Shown here: one piece after another, positions 24,955 to 33,288 of the stretch
Layout: every line of letters begins with the position of its first letter
How positions within the stretch are numbered: position 1 is the stretch's first letter
Assembly (NCBI RefSeq): GCF_014654785.1
Contig: NZ_BNBD01000011.1
Span: forward strand, 62,001 to 126,000
Direction of reading: 5' to 3'
Length of the DNA: 64,000 nucleotides
Source of the DNA: Streptomyces mashuensis
GTDB lineage: Bacteria; Actinomycetota; Actinomycetes; Streptomycetales; Streptomycetaceae
Position numbers and translations under genes: made by a program
Notes under the pieces: generated by a model
What the model saw: only the letters and a program-made list of their open reading frames with translations
What the model was told of the DNA's origin: nothing
Databases searched by the model: none

Positions 24955-27281
24955 CCGCACCCACCACGGCCTTCCGCGGCCTGGCCCTCGGCCTGCGCTT
25001 CGCCCTCACCGGCGGCCGCCCCGGCCTGCTGCGCACCACCCTCACGGCCGCGGGCACCGGCGTCGTCGTGACGCTGTTGCTCCTGCTCACCTCCGTGCCG
25101 GGCGCGGTGGACGCCCGGGAGGCCCGCGACGCCGCGCGCACCGGCCGCGGCGGCGTGTCCGCCAAGGCGCCCGGCCCGGACACCCTGCTGGTCGCCCCCG
25201 TCGAGAGCCACTACTACCGCGACCGGCAGATCAAGGGGGTGCTGCTGCGCCCCGAGGGCCCGAAGGCCCCCGTGCCGCCCGGTCTCACCCGCACGCCGGG
25301 CGCCGGCGAGATGGCGCTCTCCCCCGCCCTGCGCGACCTGCTGCGCTCCGAGCGCGGCGCGCTGCTGCGCGAGCGCCTGCCGTTCCGTGACACCGGCACC
25401 ATCGGCCCCGCCGGCCTCCGGGGCCCCGGTGAACTCGTCTATTACGTGGGCGACGCCGGCCTCGCCCCGGCCGCCGGCGCCTGGCCCGGCGCCCGCCGGA
25501 TCAGCGCCTTCGGCGGCGACGCCCCCCTGATGCCGCTGCCCGACGAGGTCTCGCTGATCGGCGCCCTGGGCGCGGCAGCGGTCCTGCTGCCCGCCGGGGT
25601 GCTGCTCGCCACGGCCGTACGGTTCGGCGGCGAGCGCCGCGACCGGCGCCTGGCCGCGCTGCGCCTGGTGGGCGCCGACAGCCGCATGACGCGGTGGGTG
25701 GCGGCCGGCGAGGCGCTGTCCGGCACGCTGCTGGGCCTGGCCGTCGGGGCGGCGGGCTTCCTGGCCGTCCGGCAGGGCGCGCCGGCGGTCCGCCTCCGCG
25801 GCGCCGGGGTCTTCCCGTCCGACCTGGTGCCCGGCCCCCTGGCCGTGACGCTGATCGTGCTGGGGGTGCCGCTGGCGGCCGTCGCCGTCGCGCTGTTCGC
25901 CCTGCGGGACGTGGCGATCGAGCCGCTGGGCGTGGTGCGGGGCGCGGCGCGCGGGCGGCGTCGGCTGTGGTGGCGGCTGCCGGTGCCCCTCGCGGGGCTG
26001 GCCCTGCTCGTCCCGGGCCTCAGCCACGGCAGGGTCCTGCCGCAGACGCAGCACTTGCCCTACCGGCTCTGGCTGCCGGCGGCCGGCTCGGTGCTGCTGC
26101 TCGGCGGCGTGGTCCTGCTGCTGCCGTGGGTGGTCCAGGCGTGCGTGGCGCGGCTGCGCGGCGGTGCGCCCGCCTGGCAGCTGGCCGTGCGCCGGCTCCA
26201 GCTGGACAGCGGCCCGGCGGCGCGCGCGGTCAGCGGCATCGTGGTGGCCGTGGCCGGGGCGGTGGCGGTGCAGATGCTGGTCGGTGCGGAGAGCGCCCGC
26301 GGCGTGAACACGCCGCGCTTCCCGGACGAGGTGCTGCGGGTGCACACGTACCTCCAGCCCGGTGCCGACGGCCGGCAGGTCCTGGAACGTTTCCGCACGA
26401 CGCCCGGCGCCCGGTCCGTGACCGGCACCGTCGAGTTCTGGGGCGACCGGGGCGACGGGACGGGCGGCGCCATGGTGAAGGCCGGCGACTGCGAGGCGCT
26501 GCGCCGGCTGGCCCGGCTGGAATCCTGCCGCGACGGCGACGTCTTCCTCTCCTACGACCCGGCACAGCCGCGGCATGGCGGCCTCATGGCCCGGCCCGGC
26601 GACCGGCTGCGGATCCGCCGCGACGGCGGGGACCGGACCTGGACCGTGCCGGACGGCGCGCCCACGGTGACCGTCCGCCCCGACGCGTACGGGACCGGCG
26701 AGGCCGCCGTCCTGGCCACGCCCGCGGCCCTCGACGCCCGGGGCGTCACCGGAGCAGTCGTCCGGGTGGCCGTGGAGGCGGACCCGAAGGTCCCCGACGC
26801 CGTCGAGCATCTCCGCACCACGGCGGCGGCCGTCGACCCCGCCCTGCGCCTGGTCGACCCGTACGCCCCCGTCCGCGAGGACGACATGGACTACTGGCCC
26901 GTGCAGCGGGCGCTGCCCGTGGGCGCCGCCGTGGTGTTCGCCCTCGTCGCGGCCGGGCTGCTGCTGGCCACCTTCGAGCAACTGCGCGAGCGCCGGCGGA
27001 CCCTGGCCACGCTCGCCGCCTTCGGTGTCCGGCCGGCCACGCTCGCCTGGTCGCTGGTGTGGCAGACGGCCGTGCCGGTGGTGCTGGGCCTGGCGCTCGC
27101 CGTCGCGGGCGGGGCGGGCCTGGGCCGGCTGCTGCTGTGGGCGCTGCGGCTGCCGGTGCGGGACTGGTTCGCGTTCGTCCCCGTCGTCGGCACCGGCCTC
27201 GTCGTGGTGACGCTGTTCACGCTGGCGGCGCTGCTCCCGCTGCGGCGGCTGTCCCGGCCGGAGGGCCTGCGCTCCGAATAG
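24951..27281 (+). CDS. FtsX-family ABC transporter permease
   Basis: The protein is 776 residues long with an N-terminal TM (about 28-46), a first extracytoplasmic domain, FtsX-type TM clusters (about 195-330 and 340-420), a second extracytoplasmic domain (about 430-640) and a final three-TM FtsX block (about 650-770, with LREQL-like ATFEQLRERRRTLATLAAFG). This two-copy FtsX layout matches actinobacterial permeases of the PadR-linked export systems. The start overlaps the ATPase stop (ATGA). With padR and the ATPase it forms one coupled operon. Confidence 0.9.
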   Translation: MTAPTTAFRGLALGLRFALTGGRPGLLRTTLTAAGTGVVVTLLLLLTSVPGAVDAREARDAARTGRGGVSAKAPGPDTLLVAPVESHYYRDRQIKGVLLRPEGPKAPVPPGLTRTPGAGEMALSPALRDLLRSERGALLRERLPFRDTGTIGPAGLRGPGELVYYVGDAGLAPAAGAWPGARRISAFGGDAPLMPLPDEVSLIGALGAAAVLLPAGVLLATAVRFGGERRDRRLAALRLVGADSRMTRWVAAGEALSGTLLGLAVGAAGFLAVRQGAPAVRLRGAGVFPSDLVPGPLAVTLIVLGVPLAAVAVALFALRDVAIEPLGVVRGAARGRRRLWWRLPVPLAGLALLVPGLSHGRVLPQTQHLPYRLWLPAAGSVLLLGGVVLLLPWVVQACVARLRGGAPAWQLAVRRLQLDSGPAARAVSGIVVAVAGAVAVQMLVGAESARGVNTPRFPDEVLRVHTYLQPGADGRQVLERFRTTPGARSVTGTVEFWGDRGDGTGGAMVKAGDCEALRRLARLESCRDGDVFLSYDPAQPRHGGLMARPGDRLRIRRDGGDRTWTVPDGAPTVTVRPDAYGTGEAAVLATPAALDARGVTGAVVRVAVEADPKVPDAVEHLRTTAAAVDPALRLVDPYAPVREDDMDYWPVQRALPVGAAVVFALVAAGLLLATFEQLRERRRTLATLAAFGVRPATLAWSLVWQTAVPVVLGLALAVAGGAGLGRLLLWALRLPVRDWFAFVPVVGTGLVVVTLFTLAALLPLRRLSRPEGLRSE

Positions 27282-27290
27282 CCCCCGCGG

Positions 27291-28250
27291 TCAGGTGACG
27301 ATCCGCACCGGCAGCTTCCGCATCGCGTCGCGCAGCGCGGCGGCGAACTCCCCGAACTCGCCCTGGCGTGCCGCTCCCGAGCGCATGGCCAGGGCGATCC
27401 GGCGGGACGGCGCCGGGTCGGCGAAGCAGCCGGTGGCCAGGCCGTCGCTGCGGCCGGTCTCCACCCTCAGGGCGGTGCGGGGCAGCAGCGTCACACCGAG
27501 GCCGCCGCCGACGAGCTGCACCAGCGTGGACAGCCCGGCCGCGCTCGTCGTCACCGGCGCGCCCTCGGTGCGGCCCGCCTCACGGCAGATGTCCAGGGCC
27601 TGGTCGCGCAGGCAGTGCCCCTCGTCGAGGAGCAGCAGGTCCAGCTCGCGCAGCGCCTGGCGGGGGATGTCGGTGCGCCCGGCCAGCCAGTGGTCGGACG
27701 GCATGACGAGGACGAAGTCCTCGTCGAACAGCGGGATCTCCGCCACGCCGGGCGCGCCCAGCGGCACGGCGAGCAGCAGCAGGTCGAGCCGGCCGTGGGT
27801 GAGGCCGTCCAGCAGCGAGGAGGTCTGCTCCTCGTGGACCTGGAGGTCCAGCTGCGGGTAGCGGTCGTGGACCAGGCGCAGCACGGTGGGCAGCAGGTAG
27901 GGCGCGACGGTGGGGATGACGCCGAGGCGCAGCACGCCGGTGAAGGGCGCGCGGGCCGCGTCGGCCTCCTCCATGAAGTCGCCGAGCGCGTCGAGGACCG
28001 CGCGGGCCCGTACGGCCAGCCGCTCCCCCGCGGCGGTGAGCAGCACCTTCCGCGTCGTACGCTCGAGGAGCTGGATGCCCAGCGACTCCTCCAGCGCCGA
28101 GACGGCCCCGGAGAGCGCCGGCTGGCTCATGCCGATGGCCGCGGCGGCGTCCCGGAAGTGCAGGTGCTCGGCGACGGCGGCGAAGGCGCGCAGCTGGGCG
28201 GGGCTGGGCTGGCGGGGCCGGGCGGCGGCCCCGGGTGCTATGGCGGACAT
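27291..28250 (-). CDS. oxyR: Peroxide-sensing LysR-type regulator OxyR
   Basis: OxyR activates peroxide-defence genes after disulfide formation. The 319-residue protein has an N-terminal LTTR helix-turn-helix (PSPAQLRAFAAVAEHLHFRD through ALSGAVSALEESLG, residues 16-58) and a periplasmic-binding-protein-like sensor. The redox pair Cys213 and Cys222 lies in GHCLRDQALDIC with the same nine-residue spacing as the known OxyR sensor cysteines. The start is ATG 28250, supported by GGAGGTG just upstream on the coding strand. It is divergent from ahpC with 131 bp between, the classical oxyR-ahpCD layout. Confidence 0.95.
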   Translation of the reverse strand: MSAIAPGAAARPRQPSPAQLRAFAAVAEHLHFRDAAAAIGMSQPALSGAVSALEESLGIQLLERTTRKVLLTAAGERLAVRARAVLDALGDFMEEADAARAPFTGVLRLGVIPTVAPYLLPTVLRLVHDRYPQLDLQVHEEQTSSLLDGLTHGRLDLLLLAVPLGAPGVAEIPLFDEDFVLVMPSDHWLAGRTDIPRQALRELDLLLLDEGHCLRDQALDICREAGRTEGAPVTTSAAGLSTLVQLVGGGLGVTLLPRTALRVETGRSDGLATGCFADPAPSRRIALAMRSGAARQGEFGEFAAALRDAMRKLPVRIVT

Positions 28251-28381
28251 TGATAAGCACCTCCGATCAACGCCACCCAGTCTAGCTATTTCCGCTATCA
28301 ATGCCTCCTGTGGCACTGTGGTGGTCGTCCAACCCGCAGGGAACCCGTGAACCAGGGTTCTCTTTCGTGCAAGGAGAGCGC
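28251..28381. promoter_or_regulatory. oxyR-ahpC divergent control region
   Basis: This gap is AT-richer than its surroundings. It holds CTAT and its complement repeatedly (GCTATTTCCGCTATCAAT at 28285-28302), resembling the ATAG/CTAT half-sites bound by OxyR. ATTGATA at 28249 and TATCAAT at 28296 are an inverted pair 40 bp apart. TATCAA (28296-28301) could be the ahpC -10 with a poor -35, as expected for an activator-dependent promoter. AAGGAGAG before GTG 28382 is the ahpC ribosome-binding site. Confidence 0.5.
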
Positions 28382-28936
28382 GTGCTCACTGTCGGCGACA
28401 AGTTCCCCGAGTTCGACCTGACCGCCTGCGTCTCGCTCGAGGCCGACTCGGCCTTCGCGCAGATCGACCACAAGACCCACGAGGGCAAGTGGAAGGTCGT
28501 CTTCTTCTGGCCGAAGGACTTCACCTTCGTCTGCCCGACCGAGATCGCCGCGTTCGGCCAGCTGAACGACGAGTTCGCCGACCGCGACGCCCAGATCCTC
28601 GGCGTCTCGGGCGACTCGGAGTTCGTCCACCACGCCTGGCGCAAGGACCACAAGGACCTGCGCGACCTGCCCTTCCCGATGCTGGCCGACGCCAAGCACG
28701 AGCTCATGCGCGCCTGCGGCGTGGAGGGCGAGGACGGCTACGCGCAGCGTGCGGTCTTCATCGTCGACCCGAACAACGAGATCCAGTTCGCCATGGTGAC
28801 CGCCGGTTCCGTGGGCCGTAACCCCAAGGAGGTCCTGCGGGTCCTCGACGCCCTGCAGACCGACGAGCTCTGCCCCTGCAACTGGACCAAGGGCGAAGAG
28901 ACCCTCGACGCCGTCAAGCTGCTCGCGGGCGAGTGA
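28382..28936 (+). CDS. ahpC: Alkyl hydroperoxide reductase, peroxiredoxin subunit
   Basis: AhpC reduces hydrogen and organic peroxides and peroxynitrite. The 184-residue actinobacterial-type peroxiredoxin has the peroxidatic Cys51 in FTFVCPTE and the resolving cysteines Cys164 and Cys166 in LCPCNW. This three-cysteine arrangement is shared with mycobacterial AhpC, which is reduced by AhpD rather than AhpF. The start is GTG 28382 with AAGGAGAG upstream. It is 11 bp from ahpD in the same operon. Confidence 0.97.
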   Translation: MLTVGDKFPEFDLTACVSLEADSAFAQIDHKTHEGKWKVVFFWPKDFTFVCPTEIAAFGQLNDEFADRDAQILGVSGDSEFVHHAWRKDHKDLRDLPFPMLADAKHELMRACGVEGEDGYAQRAVFIVDPNNEIQFAMVTAGSVGRNPKEVLRVLDALQTDELCPCNWTKGEETLDAVKLLAGE

Positions 28937-28947
28937 GCTGATCCTCC

Positions 28948-29481
28948 ATGGCCCTCGATGAGCTGAAGTCCGCCGTACCGGACTACGCCAAGGACCTGAA
29001 GCTGAACCTCGGCTCGGTCATCGGCAACTCCGACCTGCCGCAGCAGCAGCTGTGGGGCACCGTCCTCGCCTGCGCGATCGCGACCCGTTCGCCGATCGTG
29101 CTGCGCGAGCTGGAGCCGGAGGCCAAGGCCAACCTCTCCCCCGAGGCGTACCAGGCCGCCAAGTCCGCCGCCGCCATCATGGCGATGAACAACGTCTACT
29201 ACCGCACCCGGCACCTGCTGTCGGACCCGGAGTACGGCAACCTGCGCGCGGGCCTGCGGATGAACGTCATCGGCAACCCCGGTGTGGAGAAGGTCGACTT
29301 CGAGCTGTGGTCGCTCGCCGTCTCCGCCATCAACGGCTGCGGCATGTGCCTCGACTCGCACGAGCAGGTGCTGCGCAAGGCCGGCGTCTCCCGCGAGACG
29401 ATCCAGGAGGCCTTCAAGATCGCCGCAGTGCTGCAGGCGGTCGGCGCCACCCTGGACGCCGAGGCCGTTCTCAACGGCTGA
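28948..29481 (+). CDS. ahpD: Alkyl hydroperoxide reductase AhpD
   Basis: AhpD is the disulfide reductase that recycles AhpC. The 177-residue all-helical product has the active-site motif CGMCLDSHE with Cys131, Cys134 and His138, one residue offset from the known mycobacterial numbering. The family segments WGTVLACAIATRSP and MAMNNVYYRTRHL are intact. Start ATG 28948 is 11 bp after ahpC. A 19-bp hairpin ends the operon. Confidence 0.97.
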   Translation: MALDELKSAVPDYAKDLKLNLGSVIGNSDLPQQQLWGTVLACAIATRSPIVLRELEPEAKANLSPEAYQAAKSAAAIMAMNNVYYRTRHLLSDPEYGNLRAGLRMNVIGNPGVEKVDFELWSLAVSAINGCGMCLDSHEQVLRKAGVSRETIQEAFKIAAVLQAVGATLDAEAVLNG

Positions 29482-29496
29482 CGCTCCCCCGCATCG

Positions 29497-29541
29497 AGGG
29501 CAGGGCCCCGTGGACACCCCCGGTCCACGGGGCCCTGCCCT
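29497..29541. terminator. Terminator after ahpCD, 19-bp arms
   Basis: AGGGCAGGGCCCCGTGGAC (29497-29515) pairs perfectly with 29523-29541 around a 7-nt loop, 15 bp after the ahpD stop. Confidence 0.85.
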
Positions 29542-29641
29542 GTCCGTGTGCGCGAAAAGGGTTTGCGGGCGAGGGCTCCGGCTGGATAGACGTAACCGCC
29601 GGCCCCCACCACGGGTGCCTTCACCGGAGCGTGCCTCGACC

Positions 29642-30586
29642 GTGCAGACGAACGACCTGACCATGCGTCCGATCACCGGACGCGACGAACTCGACCTCTT
29701 CTCCCGGCTGCCGTACGTCCTCAACGAGGAACTGGCGGACGATCTCGCCGCCGGCCGCCGGCGTCCGGAATGGATGTGGATCGCCCTCCGGGGTGACCGC
29801 CTGCTCGCCAGGGCGGCCTGGTGGAGCCGGCCGGCCGACGACGCACCGCTCATCCTGGACATCCTCGACATCGAGGACAGCACCGCGGGCCCCGATCGCG
29901 TGGACATCGGCGCGCGACTTCTGCACACCGCGATGGCCGCGACCCTGCCGAACGGATCGCGGCCCCCGGACTACAGCCGTTTCGTCCCGCCGGACTGGCG
30001 TGAGAACGCGGTGACGAGACAAGCCGTCGAAGACCGCATGACGGTGCTCGAACGGACCGGCGCCCGGCTCTTCGTCGAACGACTGCGCCTGGAATGGCGC
30101 CCGGGATCGCCGGTTCCCGAGCCCGACGGGCGCCTCGCCTTCCGGCCCGTCCGCGATCGCGAGGAACTCGTGGCTCTGATGTCCTCGGCTCTGGACGGGA
30201 CCTTGGACGCACACAGCCGTGACGACCTGACCCGGATGCCGGAACACGAAGCGGCCGTCCGGCACTACGAGGACGAGCTGGCCCGCTACACCAGCCCGCG
30301 GGACTGGTGGCGCATCGCGACACTGCCCGGTGGAGAGCCCGTGGGGTTCGTCGTCCCGGCCCGCAACGACTACAACGCGATCATCGCCTACATCGCGGTC
30401 CTGCCCTCGCACCGCGGCAACGGCTACATCGACGCCATCCTCGCCGAGGGCACCCGGATCCTCGCCGGGCAGCACGTCCCCCGTATCCGCGCGTCCACGG
30501 ACCTCGGCAACGTCCCGATGGCGAACGCCTTCCGTCGCGCCGGATACATCAATTTCGAGCGTGAGATCAACATGACCTGGAGCTGA
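29642..30586 (+). CDS. GNAT-family N-acetyltransferase
   Basis: The protein is 314 residues from GTG 29642 (alternative ATG 29663, residue 8). The C-terminal half is a GNAT domain: VGFVVPARND, then the acetyl-CoA-binding loop VLPSHRGNGYIDAILAEGTRIL, and STDLGNVPMANAFRRAGYINFERE. The N-terminal half (about 1-140) looks like a degenerate first GNAT domain. Codon use is visibly less GC-biased than its neighbours, which hints at later acquisition or relaxed selection. The substrate is unknown. Downstream is the convergent AI-2E-type gene, 41 bp away. Confidence 0.82.
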   Translation: MQTNDLTMRPITGRDELDLFSRLPYVLNEELADDLAAGRRRPEWMWIALRGDRLLARAAWWSRPADDAPLILDILDIEDSTAGPDRVDIGARLLHTAMAATLPNGSRPPDYSRFVPPDWRENAVTRQAVEDRMTVLERTGARLFVERLRLEWRPGSPVPEPDGRLAFRPVRDREELVALMSSALDGTLDAHSRDDLTRMPEHEAAVRHYEDELARYTSPRDWWRIATLPGGEPVGFVVPARNDYNAIIAYIAVLPSHRGNGYIDAILAEGTRILAGQHVPRIRASTDLGNVPMANAFRRAGYINFEREINMTWS

Positions 30587-30627
30587 TCGAGTACGGGGTG
30601 GGGGCTCCGCAAACGGTGCCCCCGCCC

Positions 30628-32025
30628 TCACTCCTTCGGGGGCTCGATGCCGTGCACCGCGGCCACTTCCTCCGGGGTGACGGCCAGCACCGCGCGGGCC
30701 GCCGTGTCCCGGGAGTACGCCCGCAGGTAGCCGACGACCGTGTTGGTGACCGCCACCAGCGGCACCGCCACCACTGCGCCGCCGATGCCGGCGATCATCG
30801 AGCCGGCCGCCACCGACAGCACCACCGCCAGCGGGTGCACCCGCACCGCGCGGCCCAGGATGAACGGCTGCAGGACGTGGCCCTCGATCTGCTGCACGGC
30901 CAGCACCACCGCGAGCACCATCGCCGCCGTGAACACGTCCCGCGTCACCAGCGCCACCACGACCGCCAGCGCGCCGGAGACCACCGCGCCGACCAGCGGG
31001 ACGAAGGCGAACAGGAAGATGAACACGGCCAGCGGCACTGCCATCGGCACGTTCAGGAAGAACAGCCCGATGCCGATGAAGATCGCGTCGATCAGGGCCA
31101 CTATCACCGTGCCCCGCACATAGGCCGTCAGCGTCGTCCAGGCCCGCGGGCCCGCCCCGGCCACGCCCTCGCGCGCCCCGCCCGGCACCAGCTTCAGCAG
31201 CCACTGCCAGATCCGCGGGCCGTCGTACAGCAGGAAGAGCGTGCTGAACATCGCCAGCAGGATGCCCGTCAGCACCTCGATGATCACCTGCACGCCCTCT
31301 ATGCCGGCGGAGGTGATGTCCTTCGTATTGGTGCCGATCGCCTCGCTCAGCTTGTCGGCGATGTTGTTGATCTGGTCCTGCGTGACGTGGAACGGGCTGT
31401 TGAGCAGCCACCGTTTGAGCTCGGTGATGCCGTGCTGGACCTGCTTGGACAGGTCGTCGAGGTTCTCCGTGACCTGCCAGACCACGAACCAGCCGACCAG
31501 CCCCATGACGACGAAGCCCAGGATGAACGTCATCGCCGTGGCCAGCCCGCGCGGCACGCCGTGCCGCTTGAGCCAGGCGACGGACGGCTGGAGGAGCGCC
31601 GTGATGAGCAGCCCGGCCACGAAGGCCAGCACCACCAGCCGGACGGCACTGATCACCCGCATCAGCACCCACAGGGTGCCCGCCAGCACCAGCAGCCGCC
31701 AGCCGACCTCGGCGGCGACACGTACGCCCCAGGGCACGGCGTCGACCGGGTCGGGGCGGGCGGCCACGGCGGGCGCGTACGTGGGCGGCGGCGGCACGTG
31801 GCCGGGCTCGGCCGCCTCGTCGGCGGCGTGCGCGGCCGGCGTGACGGCGGACGGCGCGGGCGGTGACGGGGGTACGGGCGACGGGGGAGGCGTGGCGGCG
31901 GCCGGGCCCGGCGCCGGCTCGGTGCCGGCCTCCCGGGCGCGCTCGGCCGCGCGCTCCTCGAGCCGCCGGGCGATCCGGGTCAGACCCGACCCCAGCCCGC
32001 CGACCCACTGTGGCAATCTGGACAT
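30628..32025 (-). CDS. AI-2E-family (TqsA/PerM-like) transporter
   Basis: This 465-residue membrane protein has a proline/alanine-rich cytoplasmic N-terminus (about 1-110), then roughly eight hydrophobic segments. Family marks include FVAGLLITALLQPSVAWLKRHGVPRGLA and FVPLVGAVVSGALAVVVAL, and near the end IEGHVLQPFILGRAVRVHPLAV. Members move small molecules or act as Na+/H+ exchangers; the actinobacterial role is unknown. The start is ATG 32025 with a long GAGGAAGAGGA purine run just before it; the frame is open further upstream but is not family-like. Confidence 0.88.
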   Translation of the reverse strand: MSRLPQWVGGLGSGLTRIARRLEERAAERAREAGTEPAPGPAAATPPPSPVPPSPPAPSAVTPAAHAADEAAEPGHVPPPPTYAPAVAARPDPVDAVPWGVRVAAEVGWRLLVLAGTLWVLMRVISAVRLVVLAFVAGLLITALLQPSVAWLKRHGVPRGLATAMTFILGFVVMGLVGWFVVWQVTENLDDLSKQVQHGITELKRWLLNSPFHVTQDQINNIADKLSEAIGTNTKDITSAGIEGVQVIIEVLTGILLAMFSTLFLLYDGPRIWQWLLKLVPGGAREGVAGAGPRAWTTLTAYVRGTVIVALIDAIFIGIGLFFLNVPMAVPLAVFIFLFAFVPLVGAVVSGALAVVVALVTRDVFTAAMVLAVVLAVQQIEGHVLQPFILGRAVRVHPLAVVLSVAAGSMIAGIGGAVVAVPLVAVTNTVVGYLRAYSRDTAARAVLAVTPEEVAAVHGIEPPKE

Positions 32026-32166
32026 TCCTCTTCCTCTTCCCCATCCCCCGCGTGCGGCCGTGGCCGTCCGCACCACCGCTCCGACGTTACCTGCCCCTGG
32101 ACGCGCCGAAGCCCCCGGCCGGTTGAGGCCGGGGGCTTCCATGCTCGGGGGGTACGGCCGGGCGGC

Positions 32167-32883
32167 CTAGTACCACTGGTTGGCCTGCCAGAACGACCAG
32201 GCGCCGCAGGGGCTGCCGTAGCGCTCGTTCATGTAGCTCAGGCCCCACTTGATCTGGGTGGCGGGGTTGGTCCGCCAGTCGGCGCCGGCCGAGGACATCT
32301 TGGTGCCGGGCAGGGCCTGCACCAGGCCGTAGGCGCCGGAGGAGGCGTTGGTGGCGGTGTAGTCCCAGCTGCTCTCGTTGTTCACGATGTTGCTGAAGCA
32401 CTGGAACTGGTCCGAGGGGACCATCTGGCGGGCCATCGCCTGGACCTCGGCCACGGAGTAGGAGCCCTTGACCGCGAAGCTGGACGCGTCACGCGTGGCC
32501 GAGCGGCTGGTGACGTCCTCCTTGTCGCGCTCCTTGGCCTTCTCCTCGGCCTCCTTCTTCTTGGCGGCCTCGGCGTCCGCGGCTTCCTTCTTGTCCGCGG
32601 CGTCCTGGGCGGCCTGCTTGCGAGCGGCCTCTTCGGCGTCCTTCTTGACCGCGGTGTCCGCGGCCGTGGTCTGCGCGTCGGCCTGCTGCGCCAGGGAAGC
32701 AGTCTGGAGCTGGGCGTTGTGCCCGGCGGGTATGTCCGCGAGGAGCGTCGTACTGGCCGCGGTGGCCTCGATGCCCTCGTTCGCACCCTGGCCGTTGCCT
32801 GCGGCGACGCCCACGACGGCGCCCACGGTGGTGACCGCGGTGGCGGATGCCACGGCGAACCCCCGGACCGAGATCCGGCTCAC
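32167..32883 (-). CDS. Secreted lysozyme-like (transglycosylase) protein with coiled-coil
   Basis: The 238-residue product starts at GTG 32883 (GGAAGGA 7 nt upstream; an ATG at 32901 is an alternative). It has a signal peptide (FAVASATAVTTVGAVVGVAAG). A highly charged Ala/Lys/Glu/Asp helix follows (about residues 75-130, with DKKEAADAEAAKKKEAEEKA), then a lysozyme-like domain (about 148-238) with the catalytic-type Glu in NIVNNESSWDYTATN, SGAYGLVQALPGTKM and INWG-like TQIKWGLSYMNERYGSPCGAW. It probably trims peptidoglycan. Expression is led by a 405-nt upstream region described separately. Confidence 0.88.
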   Translation of the reverse strand: MSRISVRGFAVASATAVTTVGAVVGVAAGNGQGANEGIEATAASTTLLADIPAGHNAQLQTASLAQQADAQTTAADTAVKKDAEEAARKQAAQDAADKKEAADAEAAKKKEAEEKAKERDKEDVTSRSATRDASSFAVKGSYSVAEVQAMARQMVPSDQFQCFSNIVNNESSWDYTATNASSGAYGLVQALPGTKMSSAGADWRTNPATQIKWGLSYMNERYGSPCGAWSFWQANQWY

Positions 32884-33288
32884 ACACTTTCCTTCCCGCA
32901 TCGCCCGCGTGAGTGACCTCGCGGACGCAATCGTGCCCCTGGCACCGGCCTTCGCTGTACCGGAGCCGCACAAGCGGTCCGGCCGGTCACGGAAGGCGCT
33001 GACCCGGTGGGCCCTCCGCAGAGGTCCGCATGAAGCTGGGCGGCGTACGGCGTCGCTGCGTTGCCGTACGCGGGGCCTGACAGGAACCAGACTCTGCCTG
33101 AACGCTTCGCTCCGAAGCAATTCCCGGGCACGTGTCAAACCTCACACGCCGTTTACTGCTGCGGATTCGCGGAAGGTGGCGCGGAGGACTCCGGCGCACG
33201 GCTAAGCTCTTACGCTTTTGCCGTGCGCCGGTTCACCGCGGGGCGGCGCGGGGTCGCGCGGGGCCGCGCCGGGCCGCCGCGCGGGGCG
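32884..33288 (-). other. 405-bp gene-free leader region upstream of the lysozyme-like gene
   Basis: No gene is supported here. On the minus strand it holds TTGACA (around 33134-33139) as a possible -35, a hairpin GCTTCG-GAG-CGAAGC (around 33104-33118), and a second hairpin with CGTACGGC arms around AACGCAGCGAC (about 33044-33070). The phoH terminator lies at its upstream end (33191-33231). Peptidoglycan hydrolase genes in Streptomyces often have c-di-AMP riboswitch leaders, but I do not find that motif's conserved core here. Confidence 0.4.
33191..33231. terminator. Hairpin downstream of phoH
   Basis: CCGGCGCACGGC (33191-33202) pairs with GCCGTGCGCCGG (33220-33231) around a 17-nt AT-rich loop. 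On the minus strand it lies 58 bp after the phoH stop. Confidence 0.65.

Noticed and set aside
32884..33190. A c-di-AMP (ydaO) riboswitch upstream of the lysozyme-like gene
   Set aside because: The gene type and long leader suggested it, but I could not find the conserved purine-rich core (GGGGAACC/GGTGAA-type segments).
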